64,000 nt of DNA from assembly GCA_017416805.1 (NCBI GenBank), contig JAFQBB010000036.1, positions 124,001-188,000 of the forward strand, given 5' to 3'. The DNA comes from Bacteroidaceae bacterium (GTDB taxonomy: Bacteria; Bacteroidota; Bacteroidia; Bacteroidales; Bacteroidaceae). Numbering within the stretch: the first letter of the stretch is position 1; each line of letters begins with the position of its first letter. Positions 1 to 6,840 of the stretch are shown piece by piece. The translations under genes were made by a program, and so were the position numbers. Below the pieces are notes generated by a model. The model made no database searches, had not been told where the DNA came from, and saw only the letters and a program-made list of their open reading frames with translations.

Positions 1-224
1 CCCTGCAAGCTTTGTTCTTCACGCTCAACGTCTTCTACACCCTTTTCCGTTTGAAGGTCGGATTCTTTGCCGACTCCACTCTTACCTTTTGGGCTTTCGG
101 CCTTCTTGGATGCTTCATTGGTGCATGGGTGGGTGCCCGCCTTTTCCGTCTTATCAGCCTTCCTCTGCTGAAGAAAATCGTCTATCTGCTTATGATTGTC
201 AGTGGTCTTATAGCGGTGGCCTGA
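1..224 (+). CDS. TSUP/TauE-SafE family membrane protein, 3' end only
   Basis: The open frame runs in from the left edge (frame of base 3) and stops at 222-224, so only about the last 73 residues are seen. They form two hydrophobic segments with a glycine-rich stretch (AFGLLGCFIGAWVGARLFRL), a short basic turn, and a last helix ending SGLIAVA. This layout is typical of the C-terminus of sulfite exporter TauE/SafE (TSUP) proteins, which move small organic or sulfur anions across the inner membrane. Substrate cannot be judged from the fragment. The gene converges on the WYL regulator, with no gap between the stop codons. Confidence 0.6.
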   Translation, partial: LQALFFTLNVFYTLFRLKVGFFADSTLTFWAFGLLGCFIGAWVGARLFRLISLPLLKKIVYLLMIVSGLIAVA

Positions 225-1154
225 CTAAATAGTAAATACCTCATACCTCTCCAAGGCATCCTGCAACATCTCTTTAATCTTCTTCACCAGCCATTCAGGT
301 TCGAGTACCTGCAACTGGTTGCTACGGCTCAACACGTGGCTACAGAAGTCGGACGTGGCGTGCATCCTCAGTTCAAAATCAGCATATCCCTCCCCTTCTC
401 CTATCTCTTGTTGGCTGGCATGTATAGGCAGGTCGCGCACGTAGAAACGTTCGTTGCCGTGTGCTCTGACCACAATCCGTTCAGCCTCCGTATCGCGACT
501 TAGCAATATGCCGTAATAATCCCTGAACAGTTCCTTGGCACTGAAGTCGGCAGGCAAGTCATACCGTATGTCCGTCAAGGCAATCTCCTTGATGCGGTCG
601 AAGGAATAGATGCGGAAGTTGTCACCCTCCATGCCATCATCGTGCAACCGGCCGAACACATACCAACGCCTCTTGAACAGCTTGATGCAATATGGTTCCA
701 ATGTTACCGTCTTCGGTTCTGCATGTCCATATTTCTGATATTCCATACTCAAGCATACCCGTTTCTTCATGCCTTCTATAATCTGCTCCAACCGTGTGCT
801 TTCCGAGGGGATAGATTCCAATAATATACGGTCTTGCAACGATAGGCTCTCGCTCACCTGATTGCTCACCGACAAGGTGGAGAGCATCCAGTTCTGTACC
901 GATTCCTCTGCCAGCACCCCTTCGTTGCCTATGTAGTAGCGGTATCCGTCTTGGCGGTCACACTCAATATAGATGCCGAATATGTCCTCAATGGCATCCT
1001 TGTGGCGGTTGAAGGTAGCGCGTGCCAGCTCTACCCCTTCGCTCATTTCCGTGTCGAGCCACTTCTTTTGCAATTCTGCGAAAGAGATTCTGCCCGCCTT
1101 GCGTATAGTGTTCACCAACCAGATGTATTCCTTGAATTTTGCCGATGTTTTCAT
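225..1154 (-). CDS. WYL-domain transcriptional regulator
   Basis: About 309 residues. The start is set at the ATG read from 1154 (MKTSAKFKEYIW), because an upstream in-frame start would lie on top of the -7 box at 1191-1198. Residues 1-80 look like a winged-helix/HTH region (YIWLVNTIRKAGRISFAELQ). Residues about 130-200 carry the WYL sensor core, seen as EPYCIKLFKRRWYVFGRL, where the signature WYL is replaced by RWYVFG. A C-terminal extension follows. WYL regulators are known to sense nucleic-acid ligands and often control defence genes. A palindromic operator at 1256-1274 lies between it and the divergent small gene at 1335, and the same operator recurs at 5767 and 9831. It is therefore the natural candidate for the cognate regulator; this is inference. 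Confidence 0.85.
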   Translation of the reverse strand: MKTSAKFKEYIWLVNTIRKAGRISFAELQKKWLDTEMSEGVELARATFNRHKDAIEDIFGIYIECDRQDGYRYYIGNEGVLAEESVQNWMLSTLSVSNQVSESLSLQDRILLESIPSESTRLEQIIEGMKKRVCLSMEYQKYGHAEPKTVTLEPYCIKLFKRRWYVFGRLHDDGMEGDNFRIYSFDRIKEIALTDIRYDLPADFSAKELFRDYYGILLSRDTEAERIVVRAHGNERFYVRDLPIHASQQEIGEGEGYADFELRMHATSDFCSHVLSRSNQLQVLEPEWLVKKIKEMLQDALERYEVFTI

Positions 1155-1190
1155 GGGATTTTGTCTTATTATATAATTGTCTGGTAAGTG

Positions 1191-1198
1191 CAAAGGTA
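1191..1198 (-). promoter_or_regulatory. -7 element of the WYL regulator gene
   Basis: On the minus strand the bases read TACCTTTG, a perfect TAnnTTTG Bacteroides -7 box, giving a predicted start of transcription near 1184 and a leader of about 30 nt before the ATG at 1154. The 19-bp operator at 1256-1274 lies about 70-90 bp upstream of that start. Confidence 0.7.
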
Positions 1199-1255
1199 GC
1201 CATTTTCAATGACAGATAGATATTTTATAGGGAAAATATTGAAAAAAGTCAAACC

Positions 1256-1291
1256 TGTCCCACAATTTGAGACAACACGCAGATAATTTTG
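1256..1291 (+). promoter_or_regulatory. WYL-linked palindromic operator plus -7 box, copy 1
   Basis: The 19-bp dyad TGTCCCAcaattTGAGACA (1256-1274; 6 of 7 arm positions pair) is followed 10 bp later by the -7 box TAATTTTG (1284-1291). The same operator and -7 box at the same spacing occur at 5767-5802 and, on the minus strand, at 9849-9814. The operator covers about -42 to -24 of the predicted transcript, where a bound protein would block the -33 region or contact polymerase. It sits between the WYL gene and the divergent gene at 1335. Confidence 0.75.
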
Positions 1292-1334
1292 CAGAGAAAT
1301 TAATAAAAACATTAACGGTTAAACAATTATAGAC

Positions 1335-1613
1335 ATGAAAACTTTCATCGAAATCAGCCAGCCGTCAACCGGGAAAATCTTCACAAACCAAGTGGTCAAT
1401 CTCGTGTCATTCATCCAAGCTGTATGGAGCAAGAAACCTGTATTGTCCAAGAAAAACACCATCGCACTCGCTTTCCTCTTCTTTGTTTGCATTGCACTCT
1501 ATTTTGGCTGTACTATCTTTTCCATTATCATAGTAGCCCTATTTCTGATTTCATTAGGGATGGTCATCAACGAAATGATCCAATATATCCGCCTCATTCG
1601 CGAATTGGAGTGA
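1335..1613 (+). CDS. Small two-helix membrane protein, unknown function
   Basis: 92 residues. A polar N-terminal third (MKTFIEISQPSTGKIF, then a basic stretch WSKKPVLSKK) is followed by two closely spaced hydrophobic segments, roughly residues 43-62 and 64-80, and a charged tail. No signal peptide or recognised domain. It is the first gene downstream of operator copy 1 and is transcribed divergently from the WYL regulator. A second small double-helix membrane protein (9554-9766) carries the same operator. That suggests coregulated membrane-acting products, but no homology between the two proteins is evident. Confidence 0.65.
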   Translation: MKTFIEISQPSTGKIFTNQVVNLVSFIQAVWSKKPVLSKKNTIALAFLFFVCIALYFGCTIFSIIIVALFLISLGMVINEMIQYIRLIRELE

Positions 1614-1755
1614 ATAAGGATTCTTCATTGATGGGACAGACAGGAATTTTATACAATCATCAGAATGCAGTAAATAAAGACTGTATCCTCAAAATACTAT
1701 TGTTTTACTCGATAGACAATAGCTCTTATCACATTAGAAGTACCTTCTGAATAAC

Positions 1756-1865
1756 CTCTTCACAGCTGTGAAGACATCTCTTGACATCTGTGAAGAGATC
1801 TCTTGACAACTGTGAAGACATCTCTTGACAACTGTGAAGAGATCTCTTCACAGCTGTGAAAAGGT
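1756..1865 (+). repeat. Five-unit 22-bp dyad repeat array
   Basis: Five head-to-tail units start at 1756, 1778, 1800, 1822 and 1844. Each begins CTCTT and contains ACAnCTGTGAAG. Outer units hold the perfect palindrome TTCACAGCTGTGAA, inner ones near-palindromes. The complete array is itself an inverted repeat, flanked by ATAACC on the left and GGTTAT on the right. It lies in the 363-bp gap between the convergent genes at 1335 and 1977. Three other arrays in the window have the same period but different sequence (25966, 35634, 47632). Confidence 0.85.
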
Positions 1866-1976
1866 TATAAGAAACATACTTTTATCGTATAAAGGTATAT
1901 AGAAAGGTGGGTTAATGATATACTTACCCCTCCAACATTTAATTAAAGTAAAGCCTTCATCCTACGTCCAGACATT

Positions 1977-2585
1977 TCAACGCACCAACGAAACCATCTT
2001 CCGCAACTCACGTTCATATTGCCGTGCATCGGTGAAGACAATGCCCTTCATGCCCACGCGCCTGCCACCCTCGATGTTCTCTGCCCTGTCGTCCGCGAAG
2101 ATGCACTCTTCGGGCTTCAGGTTGAACCTGTTGAATAGCCGGTGATAGATTTCCGCTTCGGGTTTGATGACCTTTTCCTCGGAAGAGATGATGTAACCGT
2201 CAAGAAGTTTGAAGATGTCAAACTGGGCCATGGTCAGATATACCTTACTGCACCAGTTGGTGAGGCCATAGAGCTTGTACCCCTCCCCCTTTAACCGGAT
2301 GAGCAGTTCGCGCATCCCCTCCACTTCGTTAGTCACAATCTCGGGATAATGCTCATCGAAAAAGCGTATTTCCGCCTCAAACTCCCTGTTTTGGCAGATA
2401 ATCTCTTCAATGATTTCATCCACCGGGCGCTCCTCCCGGTCGAATATCCGTTGTATCTCCACATTGTGAAGCACCGGCGTAAAAGCCCGACACCTCTCTT
2501 CATCAGTAATATATCGGCGGAAAAAAGCCTCGAAATCGTAATCCACGAGCACCTTCCCAAAGTCAAATATCAGGTTCTTTATCAT
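1977..2585 (-). CDS. HAD-superfamily hydrolase (subfamily IA, YihX-like)
   Basis: 202 residues, usual length for small HAD-IA phosphatases. Motif I is IFDFGKVLVDYD at residues 5-16 (nucleophile Asp8). Motif II is the threonine in GLTN, the conserved lysine lies in KVIKPEAEIY, and motif III is IFADDRAENIEGG with its acidic pair. A helical cap lies between motifs I and II. The nucleophile is followed by F-G rather than an acidic residue at +2, as in YihX-type sugar phosphatases, so a sugar-phosphate or nucleotide phosphatase is likely but the substrate is not known. A fragment resembling its 5' end recurs at 5438-5461. Confidence 0.85.
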   Translation of the reverse strand: MIKNLIFDFGKVLVDYDFEAFFRRYITDEERCRAFTPVLHNVEIQRIFDREERPVDEIIEEIICQNREFEAEIRFFDEHYPEIVTNEVEGMRELLIRLKGEGYKLYGLTNWCSKVYLTMAQFDIFKLLDGYIISSEEKVIKPEAEIYHRLFNRFNLKPEECIFADDRAENIEGGRRVGMKGIVFTDARQYERELRKMVSLVR

Positions 2586-3057
2586 GATTGGAAATCTGTT
2601 TTTTCTGAAATCAACATAATACCATATTCTTACATCTCATTATCCGATGATTGGCCTTTTGATTATGTGTTCCATAAAGGTTCTTTTCTCCAATTTTCAG
2701 GAAACCATATGATGTATCATTTGAGTACGCAATGCTATTTCTATGCTTTGTATCGCGGTGAATACCAATGCTCTCAATTTCTTATCAAAATAATAGAGGT
2801 TTAGCGCATTTTCGAAATAGCTATTCCATCGTATAGATAGTTATAAACGTAAAAGTTCCGCCCTGGTACGCTGTTCTACGGGAAGCGTGGCGGAATTTGT
2901 TGCTGCAAATTTACTACATTATTCTTTAAATACCATCTTTTAAATGTATTATTTGAGCAAGTAGTGTGAAATTCGGGTAATATGCTTCATATTTCAAGTG
3001 ATAACGGAGATATACAGCATCTTTTCAAGAACTCTTACCCCTTTCCATGCGAGTCAC
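2586..3057. other. Non-coding stretch with a hairpin at 2853-2898
   Basis: No convincing gene is seen between the HAD gene and the HTH relic. A perfect 9-bp pairing plus flanks, AAGTTCCGCC (2853-2862) with GGCGGAATTT (2889-2898), forms a stem around a 26-nt loop, of the sort seen in intergenic palindromes. The remainder is AT-rich with no repeat or domain that I recognise. Confidence 0.4.
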
Positions 3058-3068
3058 TTTTGTTATGT

Positions 3069-3268
3069 TCAGATGCCCATCTTCTCATCGGTTTCTCCTT
3101 GTGTGAGTCCTTTGGCAAGTTTGGCTTGCTTCAATGCTTCTTTTGCATGGTATGCCTCTATTTCCGCTTTGACCTTTTTTCGTAATCATCACGTTCAGGT
3201 GTACCTATCTTTCCAATGTGCTTGTCCTCTATTTCTTCAAGGGTATAAATTTTTCTAATGCTTGCCAT
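3069..3268 (-). pseudogene. Frameshifted, truncated HTH gene relic (copy 1)
   Basis: On the minus strand an ATG at 3268 opens MASIRKIYTLEEIEDKHIG, continuing as KIGTPERDDYEKR before a one-base deletion relative to copy 2 (two instead of three C at about 3169-3171, plus strand) shifts the frame into a stop. The remaining sequence matches the gene at 5458-5658 almost base for base, including its abnormal end inside the helix-turn-helix (LTQGETDEKMGI). About 200 bp (3058-3254) is repeated directly at 5454-5650. It is a decayed duplicate of an XRE-type antitoxin-like gene already truncated before duplication. Confidence 0.75.
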
Positions 3269-3400
3269 GCAAAGAGATATTCATTCTCCCCCCCCCCTTA
3301 CTACTATGCGAATTGAATTCGAGGAACGTAAGATATGGACGGAACAGAAGGATAAATGAAAAAATATGCCTGTTTTGCACGAACTTTCGCTAAGAAGAGC

Positions 3401-3408
3401 TATCTTTG
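3401..3408 (+). promoter_or_regulatory. -7 element of the DUF3791/DUF3990 cassette
   Basis: TATCTTTG matches the TAnnTTTG -7 consensus and lies 26 bp before the ATG at 3434, giving a leader of about 20 nt. It is the only promoter visible for the three overlapping genes that follow. Confidence 0.65.
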
Positions 3409-3433
3409 CAATCGGATATAGCATTATTAATGT

Positions 3434-3682
3434 ATGATAAACCAACAAACCGATACGTATCGAAAGCTCCATTTTGCAGTGATGGCAATCGAAGCAAGTG
3501 CAAAGAAGCAAAGGATTAGCGGACGGAAGATGCACGAACGTCTGAAATCACAAGGCTTGATTCATGAACGCTTGTTCCGCCACTACGAAATGTTGCACAC
3601 ACAAAGTTTGGAATGGGTTGTTGATGACACCATTGAAACTCTGAATAATTGGGAAAAAGAAAGCGAGGAGGCAAAACAATGA
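3434..3682 (+). CDS. DUF3791 domain protein, first of cassette
   Basis: 82 residues, mostly helical and charged. The pattern FAVMAIEASAKKQRISGRKMHERLKSQGLI fits the DUF3791 family: a helix, a short basic turn and the 'L..G.I' motif. These small proteins are usually encoded next to DUF3990 genes in Bacteroidetes and Firmicutes, in a toxin-antitoxin-like arrangement. Its stop overlaps the ATG of the DUF3990 gene (ATGA), so translation is probably coupled. A role as antitoxin or partner is inferred only from gene order and size. Confidence 0.7.
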   Translation: MINQQTDTYRKLHFAVMAIEASAKKQRISGRKMHERLKSQGLIHERLFRHYEMLHTQSLEWVVDDTIETLNNWEKESEEAKQ

Positions 3683-4194
3683 AAAAACTATATCACGGTT
3701 CATATATGCCAATAGCAGAGCCTTTGGCTAAAGCTGGACGAAAGAATCTGGATTTCGGTCAGGGCTTTTATCTCACAAGTATCATGGAGCAAGCCCAAGC
3801 ATGGGCAACAATCATAGCCGGAAGAAAAGGAAGAAACAGAAGGCCTGTGGTGAGTTCATACATATTCAACGAAAGCGCAGCAAAGGCTGATGGCATTCGC
3901 TTTAAAATATTTGAAACGTACAATCTTGAATGGCTGAATTACGTGGTAGATTGCCGAAATGGGAAAGATATTTCTGCTGATTATGATATAGTTGAAGGTG
4001 GTGTAGCCAATGACAATGTTATTGACACGGTGGAAGATTATGAAAAAGGAATTATCACTGCAGAACAAGCATTAGGGCAGTTGCGTTACAAAAAAGTAAA
4101 TCATCAGATATGCATACTTAACCAATTTGTAATTGACAAATATCTGAATTTTATTGAAAGTGTGACACTAAATCTGGAGGAGACGAAACAATGA
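3679..4194 (+). CDS. DUF3990 protein, ADP-ribosyltransferase-like
   Basis: 171 residues with the start at MKKLYHGSYMPI, chosen because it overlaps the preceding stop as ATGA. An upstream in-frame start at 3649 would lie inside the first gene. Near the N-terminus are YHGS (His in the first strand) and LDFGQGFYLTSIMEQAQAWA (Tyr in the second block). These correspond to the first two elements of the H-Y-E class of ADP-ribosyltransferase folds, in which DUF3990 is placed. A late acidic residue completing the triad is not obvious. Between two DUF3791 genes, it is the probable toxin or effector of the cassette. A fragment resembling its C-terminal FVIDKYL recurs at 5409-5427. Confidence 0.7.
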   Translation: MKKLYHGSYMPIAEPLAKAGRKNLDFGQGFYLTSIMEQAQAWATIIAGRKGRNRRPVVSSYIFNESAAKADGIRFKIFETYNLEWLNYVVDCRNGKDISADYDIVEGGVANDNVIDTVEDYEKGIITAEQALGQLRYKKVNHQICILNQFVIDKYLNFIESVTLNLEETKQ

Positions 4195-4400
4195 GAGATT
4201 CTGTTTTATGGAGAAAACAGAGCCATGTGATAATGATGTTAGCCGAAACACTTCAGATAGACGCTGAACGTGCCTTAGACTTATATTATTCAACAGAAAC
4301 CTGTTTGCAATTAGCAGACCCAATGTCTGGGCTTCAATTGATGAGCGACCAATATATCGTGGAAAACATATTGGAGGAGTTGAGACAATCCGCATACTAA
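4191..4400 (+). CDS. DUF3791 domain protein, second of cassette
   Basis: 69 residues (MRDSVLWRKQSHVIMMLAETL then a Leu/Tyr-rich helix and QLMSDQYIVENILEEL). It resembles the upstream DUF3791 protein in size, in the leading helix that carries a small hydrophobic core, and in the terminal D/E-rich helix, but is clearly diverged. It overlaps the DUF3990 gene by ATGA, so the three genes form one translationally coupled unit. Two different DUF3791 partners around one DUF3990 suggests either a tripartite module or a paralogous duplication. Confidence 0.65.
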   Translation: MRDSVLWRKQSHVIMMLAETLQIDAERALDLYYSTETCLQLADPMSGLQLMSDQYIVENILEELRQSAY

Positions 4401-4444
4401 GACGACTTTATAGCTATCCAACATTTCTCTTTCTTCCTTATTTC

Positions 4445-4509
4445 TTGCCGATAACGGCAAAAATCGCTATATTTGCACCCGAAAATGGAATGAAAACTTG
4501 CCGATAAAG
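4445..4509 (+). promoter_or_regulatory. Promoter and operator of the Fic gene
   Basis: A 16-bp near-perfect palindrome TTGCCGATAACGGCAA (4445-4460) is followed by a -7 box TATATTTG (4468-4475) and then a second half-site CTTGCCGATAAAG (4497-4509) just ahead of the ATG at 4517. Sites on both sides of the start of transcription are typical of autorepression. The Fic protein's own N-terminal HTH is the likely binder. A decayed copy of the full block lies at 9993-10067. Confidence 0.7.
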
Positions 4510-4516
4510 GAATTGT

Positions 4517-5401
4517 ATGGATTATATTTCAGTTGGAGAATTTGCCGCAAAGTATGGCATATCGGAACGCACCGCACGCAACTATTGCGCTACGGGGAAG
4601 ATTGAGGGAGCTTTCCTCATGGGGAAAACTTGGAATATCCCGAACGAGGCTACCCTGCCCTCACGAAAGAGCCATAAAACGCCTCCTTTGCTGACCCTCC
4701 TGCGCCAACAGAAGGAGAGCGGAATCAAAGGGAGCATCTATCACCGTACGCAGATTGACCTCACCTACAATTCCAACCACATGGAGGGAAGCCGCCTGAC
4801 GCACGAACAGACGCGCTACATCTTTGAGACAAACACCATCGGTATGAACACGGGAGAGAGCATGAACGTGGACGACATCATCGAGACGACCAACCACTTC
4901 CGATGCATCGACCTCATCATCGACCATGCGACAGAGAAATTGACTGAAACTTTCATCAAGGACTTGCACTACACGCTAAAAAGCGGAACCTCAGACGCCC
5001 GTCGGGAGTGGTTTGCCGTGGGCGACTACAAGCGCCTTCCCAACGAGGTTGGAGGAATGGAAACAACTCCTCCTGACCGTGTGCACGCAGAAATGAAAGC
5101 TCTACTTACCGAATACAACGGAAAGAAGCAGAAAACACTGGAGGACATCATCGACCTGCACCAACGCTTCGAGGCCATCCATCCCTTTCAAGATGGCAAC
5201 GGACGTGTAGGCCGTCTGCTGATATTCAAGGAGTGCCTGGCCACGGGAGAAATTCCCTTCATCATCACCGACGATCTGAAGATGTTTTATTACCGTGGCC
5301 TCCAGCAATGGCCTCACATCAAGGGTTATCTGATGGACACCTGCCTGACGGCCCAAGACCGCTACAAGGAGTTGCTGGACAGGATGGGGATAGCTTATTA
5401 G
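4517..5401 (+). CDS. Fic family protein with N-terminal HTH
   Basis: 294 residues. Residues 1-45 are a small DNA-binding domain of the excisionase/MerR type (ISVGEFAAKYGISERTARNYC). Residues about 84-92 contain SNHMEG, matching the (S/T)xxxE(G/N) inhibitory helix of self-inhibited Fic proteins, here N-terminal to the core. The catalytic motif HPFQDGNGRVGR at about 219-230 is complete (HxFx[D/E]GNGRxxR), so AMP transfer from ATP to a protein hydroxyl is expected once inhibition is relieved. The combination of HTH and upstream palindromes points to autoregulation. GC content is higher than in the neighbouring DUF3990 cassette, which suggests a separate origin. Confidence 0.88.
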   Translation: MDYISVGEFAAKYGISERTARNYCATGKIEGAFLMGKTWNIPNEATLPSRKSHKTPPLLTLLRQQKESGIKGSIYHRTQIDLTYNSNHMEGSRLTHEQTRYIFETNTIGMNTGESMNVDDIIETTNHFRCIDLIIDHATEKLTETFIKDLHYTLKSGTSDARREWFAVGDYKRLPNEVGGMETTPPDRVHAEMKALLTEYNGKKQKTLEDIIDLHQRFEAIHPFQDGNGRVGRLLIFKECLATGEIPFIITDDLKMFYYRGLQQWPHIKGYLMDTCLTAQDRYKELLDRMGIAY

Positions 5402-5403
5402 TT

Positions 5404-5461
5404 TCGAATTTGTAATCGACAAGTACCTCCTCTCAAGGTCAAATATCAGGTTCTTTGTCAT
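5404..5461. pseudogene. Junction scar made of gene fragments
   Basis: Just after the Fic stop the plus strand encodes FVIDKYL (about 5409-5427), the same as the C-terminal region of the DUF3990 protein. It is followed directly by 5438-5461, whose minus strand reads MTKNLIFDL, near-identical to the start of the HAD gene at 1977-2585 (MIKNLIFDF). The truncated HTH gene abuts it. These are remnants left by recombination or loss of formerly neighbouring genes. Confidence 0.55.
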
Positions 5462-5658
5462 GTGCAGATGCCCATCTTCTCATCGGTTTCTCCTTGTGTG
5501 AGTCCTTTGGCAAGTTTGGCTTGCTTCAATGCTTCTTTTGCATGGTATGCCTCTATTTCCGCTTTGACCCTTTTTTCGTAATCATCACGTTCAGGTGTAC
5601 CTATCTTCCCAATGTGCTTGTCCTCTATTTCTTCAAGGGTATAAATTTTCATTTCCAT
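5458..5658 (-). pseudogene. Truncated HTH (XRE antitoxin-like) gene, copy 2
   Basis: About 66 residues from MEMKIYTLEEIEDKHIG to LTQGETDEKMGICT. The N-terminal half resembles XRE regulators partnered with RelE-type toxins (IYTLEE...IGKIGTPERDDYE), which are normally near 100 residues. Here the protein stops within the helix-turn-helix, where 'LTQEELAEKMGI' would continue, and lacks the recognition helix. No toxin gene adjoins it. Its minus-strand -7 box TATCTTTG at 5700-5707 is intact, so a short product may still be made. Nearly identical to the frameshifted copy at 3069-3268. Confidence 0.65.
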
Positions 5659-5766
5659 AGCGCATCTGGTTACTTTCACATTTATAATAATGTTATGTGC
5701 AAAGATAGTGATTTTTGTATGCGAAAAAGCACTTTTTTCTTCATTTTCGCAAAAAAAGTCTGAGAC

Positions 5767-5802
5767 TGTCCCACGATTTGGGACAAGCTACCGATAATTT
5801 TG
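5767..5802 (+). promoter_or_regulatory. WYL-linked palindromic operator plus -7 box, copy 2
   Basis: The perfect dyad TGTCCCAcgattTGGGACA (5767-5785) is followed 10 bp later by TAATTTTG (5795-5802), the same arrangement as at 1256-1291 and 9849-9814. The spacer between operator and -7 box (AGCTAC at its start) is also shared with copy 3. It drives the HIRAN-domain gene at 5834. Confidence 0.78.
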
Positions 5803-5833
5803 CCCACAAATTCATTTCTAAACATTAGTAATT

Positions 5834-6193
5834 ATGAAAGCAAAGAAGTTATTTTTTATGGAGTGCCATTTGGCAGGGCGGAAGTATCATGATGCCGACG
5901 AAGTGTGGGAAGAGCTGAAAGTGGGTACCAAACTTAAACTTGTACGCGATGCCGACAATCGCCACGACCCCGATGCCGTAGCCGTAGTGTATGAGAAACC
6001 CTGCAATGATTGTGAATCTGAAGGCGAGGAATATTTGCTCGGATACATCCCTTGTGATGAGAATGAACAGATAGCATTGTTATTCGATGCCGGATGGTCA
6101 GAGATTTTCGAGTGCCGAATCAACAAAATCAATCCTGAAGCTCATCCCGAAAACCAGATAAGGATTACTATTCGGGTAAAGAAGAGGGAATAA
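5834..6193 (+). CDS. HIRAN domain protein
   Basis: 119 residues, essentially one HIRAN domain: an N-terminal strand with ECHLAGRKYHDADEV, then LKVGTKLKLVRDADNRHDPDAVAVVY (the characteristic G-x-L-x-L-x-R-x-x-x-N-x-x-D-x-x-A-V core) and YLLGYIP. HIRAN domains bind 3' single-stranded DNA ends, for example in HLTF at stalled forks. Stand-alone bacterial HIRAN proteins occur near phage and defence genes. A short acidic/Cys insertion (CNDCESEGEE) is unusual. It is controlled by operator copy 2. Linking a DNA-end binder to a WYL regulator, a class known to respond to DNA ligands, suggests a DNA-damage or invasion response; this is inference. Confidence 0.82.
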   Translation: MKAKKLFFMECHLAGRKYHDADEVWEELKVGTKLKLVRDADNRHDPDAVAVVYEKPCNDCESEGEEYLLGYIPCDENEQIALLFDAGWSEIFECRINKINPEAHPENQIRITIRVKKRE

Positions 6194-6236
6194 GGAGGAT
6201 TCATTAACATTACTAACCTAAAATATATTACGAATT

Positions 6237-6551
6237 ATGTACAGAGGAAGAAGAAATATAATGCGTTTGGAAGAGTACAATGCTAAACGTGCAGAACATA
6301 TCAAATATAAAATAGATGCAACATTTGTTGCATTTACAGAACTTGAGGATATTATAAGCAAATCACAATTATCTTTTCAATATTTTGATGAGTCTGAAAA
6401 ATGGGTGTCTGAACGTGTTGATGCCTGTATGTTATTGAAAAAAGATTTAGCATTTAATGAAAAAGAATTTCATCAGTTGGCCGAAGCATTCAGAGATATA
6501 GCGCAGAGGCTTCAAGCACATGCGGATGAAATAGATGCAGCTGAGTTTTAA
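6237..6551 (+). CDS. Hypothetical helical protein downstream of HIRAN gene
   Basis: 104 residues from the ATG at 6237; an alternative ATG at 6261 (MRLEEYNAKRAEH) is equally possible. It is almost wholly predicted helix, charged, with no signal peptide or membrane segment and no domain I recognise. It follows the HIRAN gene by 43 bp in the same direction without a clear promoter of its own, so it may be the second gene of the operator-controlled transcript. Confidence 0.55.
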   Translation: MYRGRRNIMRLEEYNAKRAEHIKYKIDATFVAFTELEDIISKSQLSFQYFDESEKWVSERVDACMLLKKDLAFNEKEFHQLAEAFRDIAQRLQAHADEIDAAEF

Positions 6552-6590
6552 TTCAACTTTTACAAGTGATTTGTTTGCATGATGTCTCTG

Positions 6591-6675
6591 TCATTCTGAG
6601 CCTTAGCGAAGAATCTGATAACGTCAGCACTGTTACTTTTTGCTTGTGTTTACAGATTCTTCGCTTCGTTCAGAC
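6591..6675. repeat. Imperfect inverted repeat
   Basis: TCTGAGCCTTAGCGAAGAAT (from 6595) is matched in inverted form by CAGATTCTTCGCTTCGTTCA (from 6653), around a spacer of about 35 nt. The arm resembles widely scattered intergenic palindromes of the 'CATTCTGAGCGAAGCGAAGAATC' type. It lies in the gap before the HD gene and may act as a terminator for the HIRAN transcript. Confidence 0.5.
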
Positions 6676-6789
6676 GAGTTGTTGAGGACTTCGTCCTTAA
6701 AATATTTTGAAAGAGAACGGATTTTAATTGATGTGCAGATAAAATGTGACTTTCTCAATGAAGATTTATACATTGAGCAAATAATTATA

Positions 6790-6797
6790 TATATTTG
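6790..6797 (+). promoter_or_regulatory. -7 element of the HD hydrolase gene
   Basis: TATATTTG, a TAnnTTTG match, lies 43 bp before the ATG at 6841. Confidence 0.6.
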
Positions 6798-6840
6798 CAG
6801 ACAATTGATTTTAATAACTTAAACAACAAAAGAAATTACG

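Noticed and set aside
1256-1291. TTTG inside the operator (1266-1269) as a standard -33 element for the -7 box at 1284
   Set aside because: Only 14 bp separate them, against about 18-20 in Bacteroides promoters, so I treat TTTG as part of the operator dyad.
1756-1865. Possible CRISPR array
   Set aside because: Units are contiguous 22-mers without unique spacers, are palindromic throughout, and no cas gene is near. The same applies to the arrays at 25966, 35634 and 47632.
2349-2804. 151-codon plus-strand open frame starting within the HAD gene
   Set aside because: The first part is antisense to the HAD gene and the remainder has no domain, promoter or ribosome-binding site.
6640-6822. 60-codon open frame before the HD gene
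   Set aside because: It begins inside the inverted repeat and runs through the HD gene promoter; no coding features.
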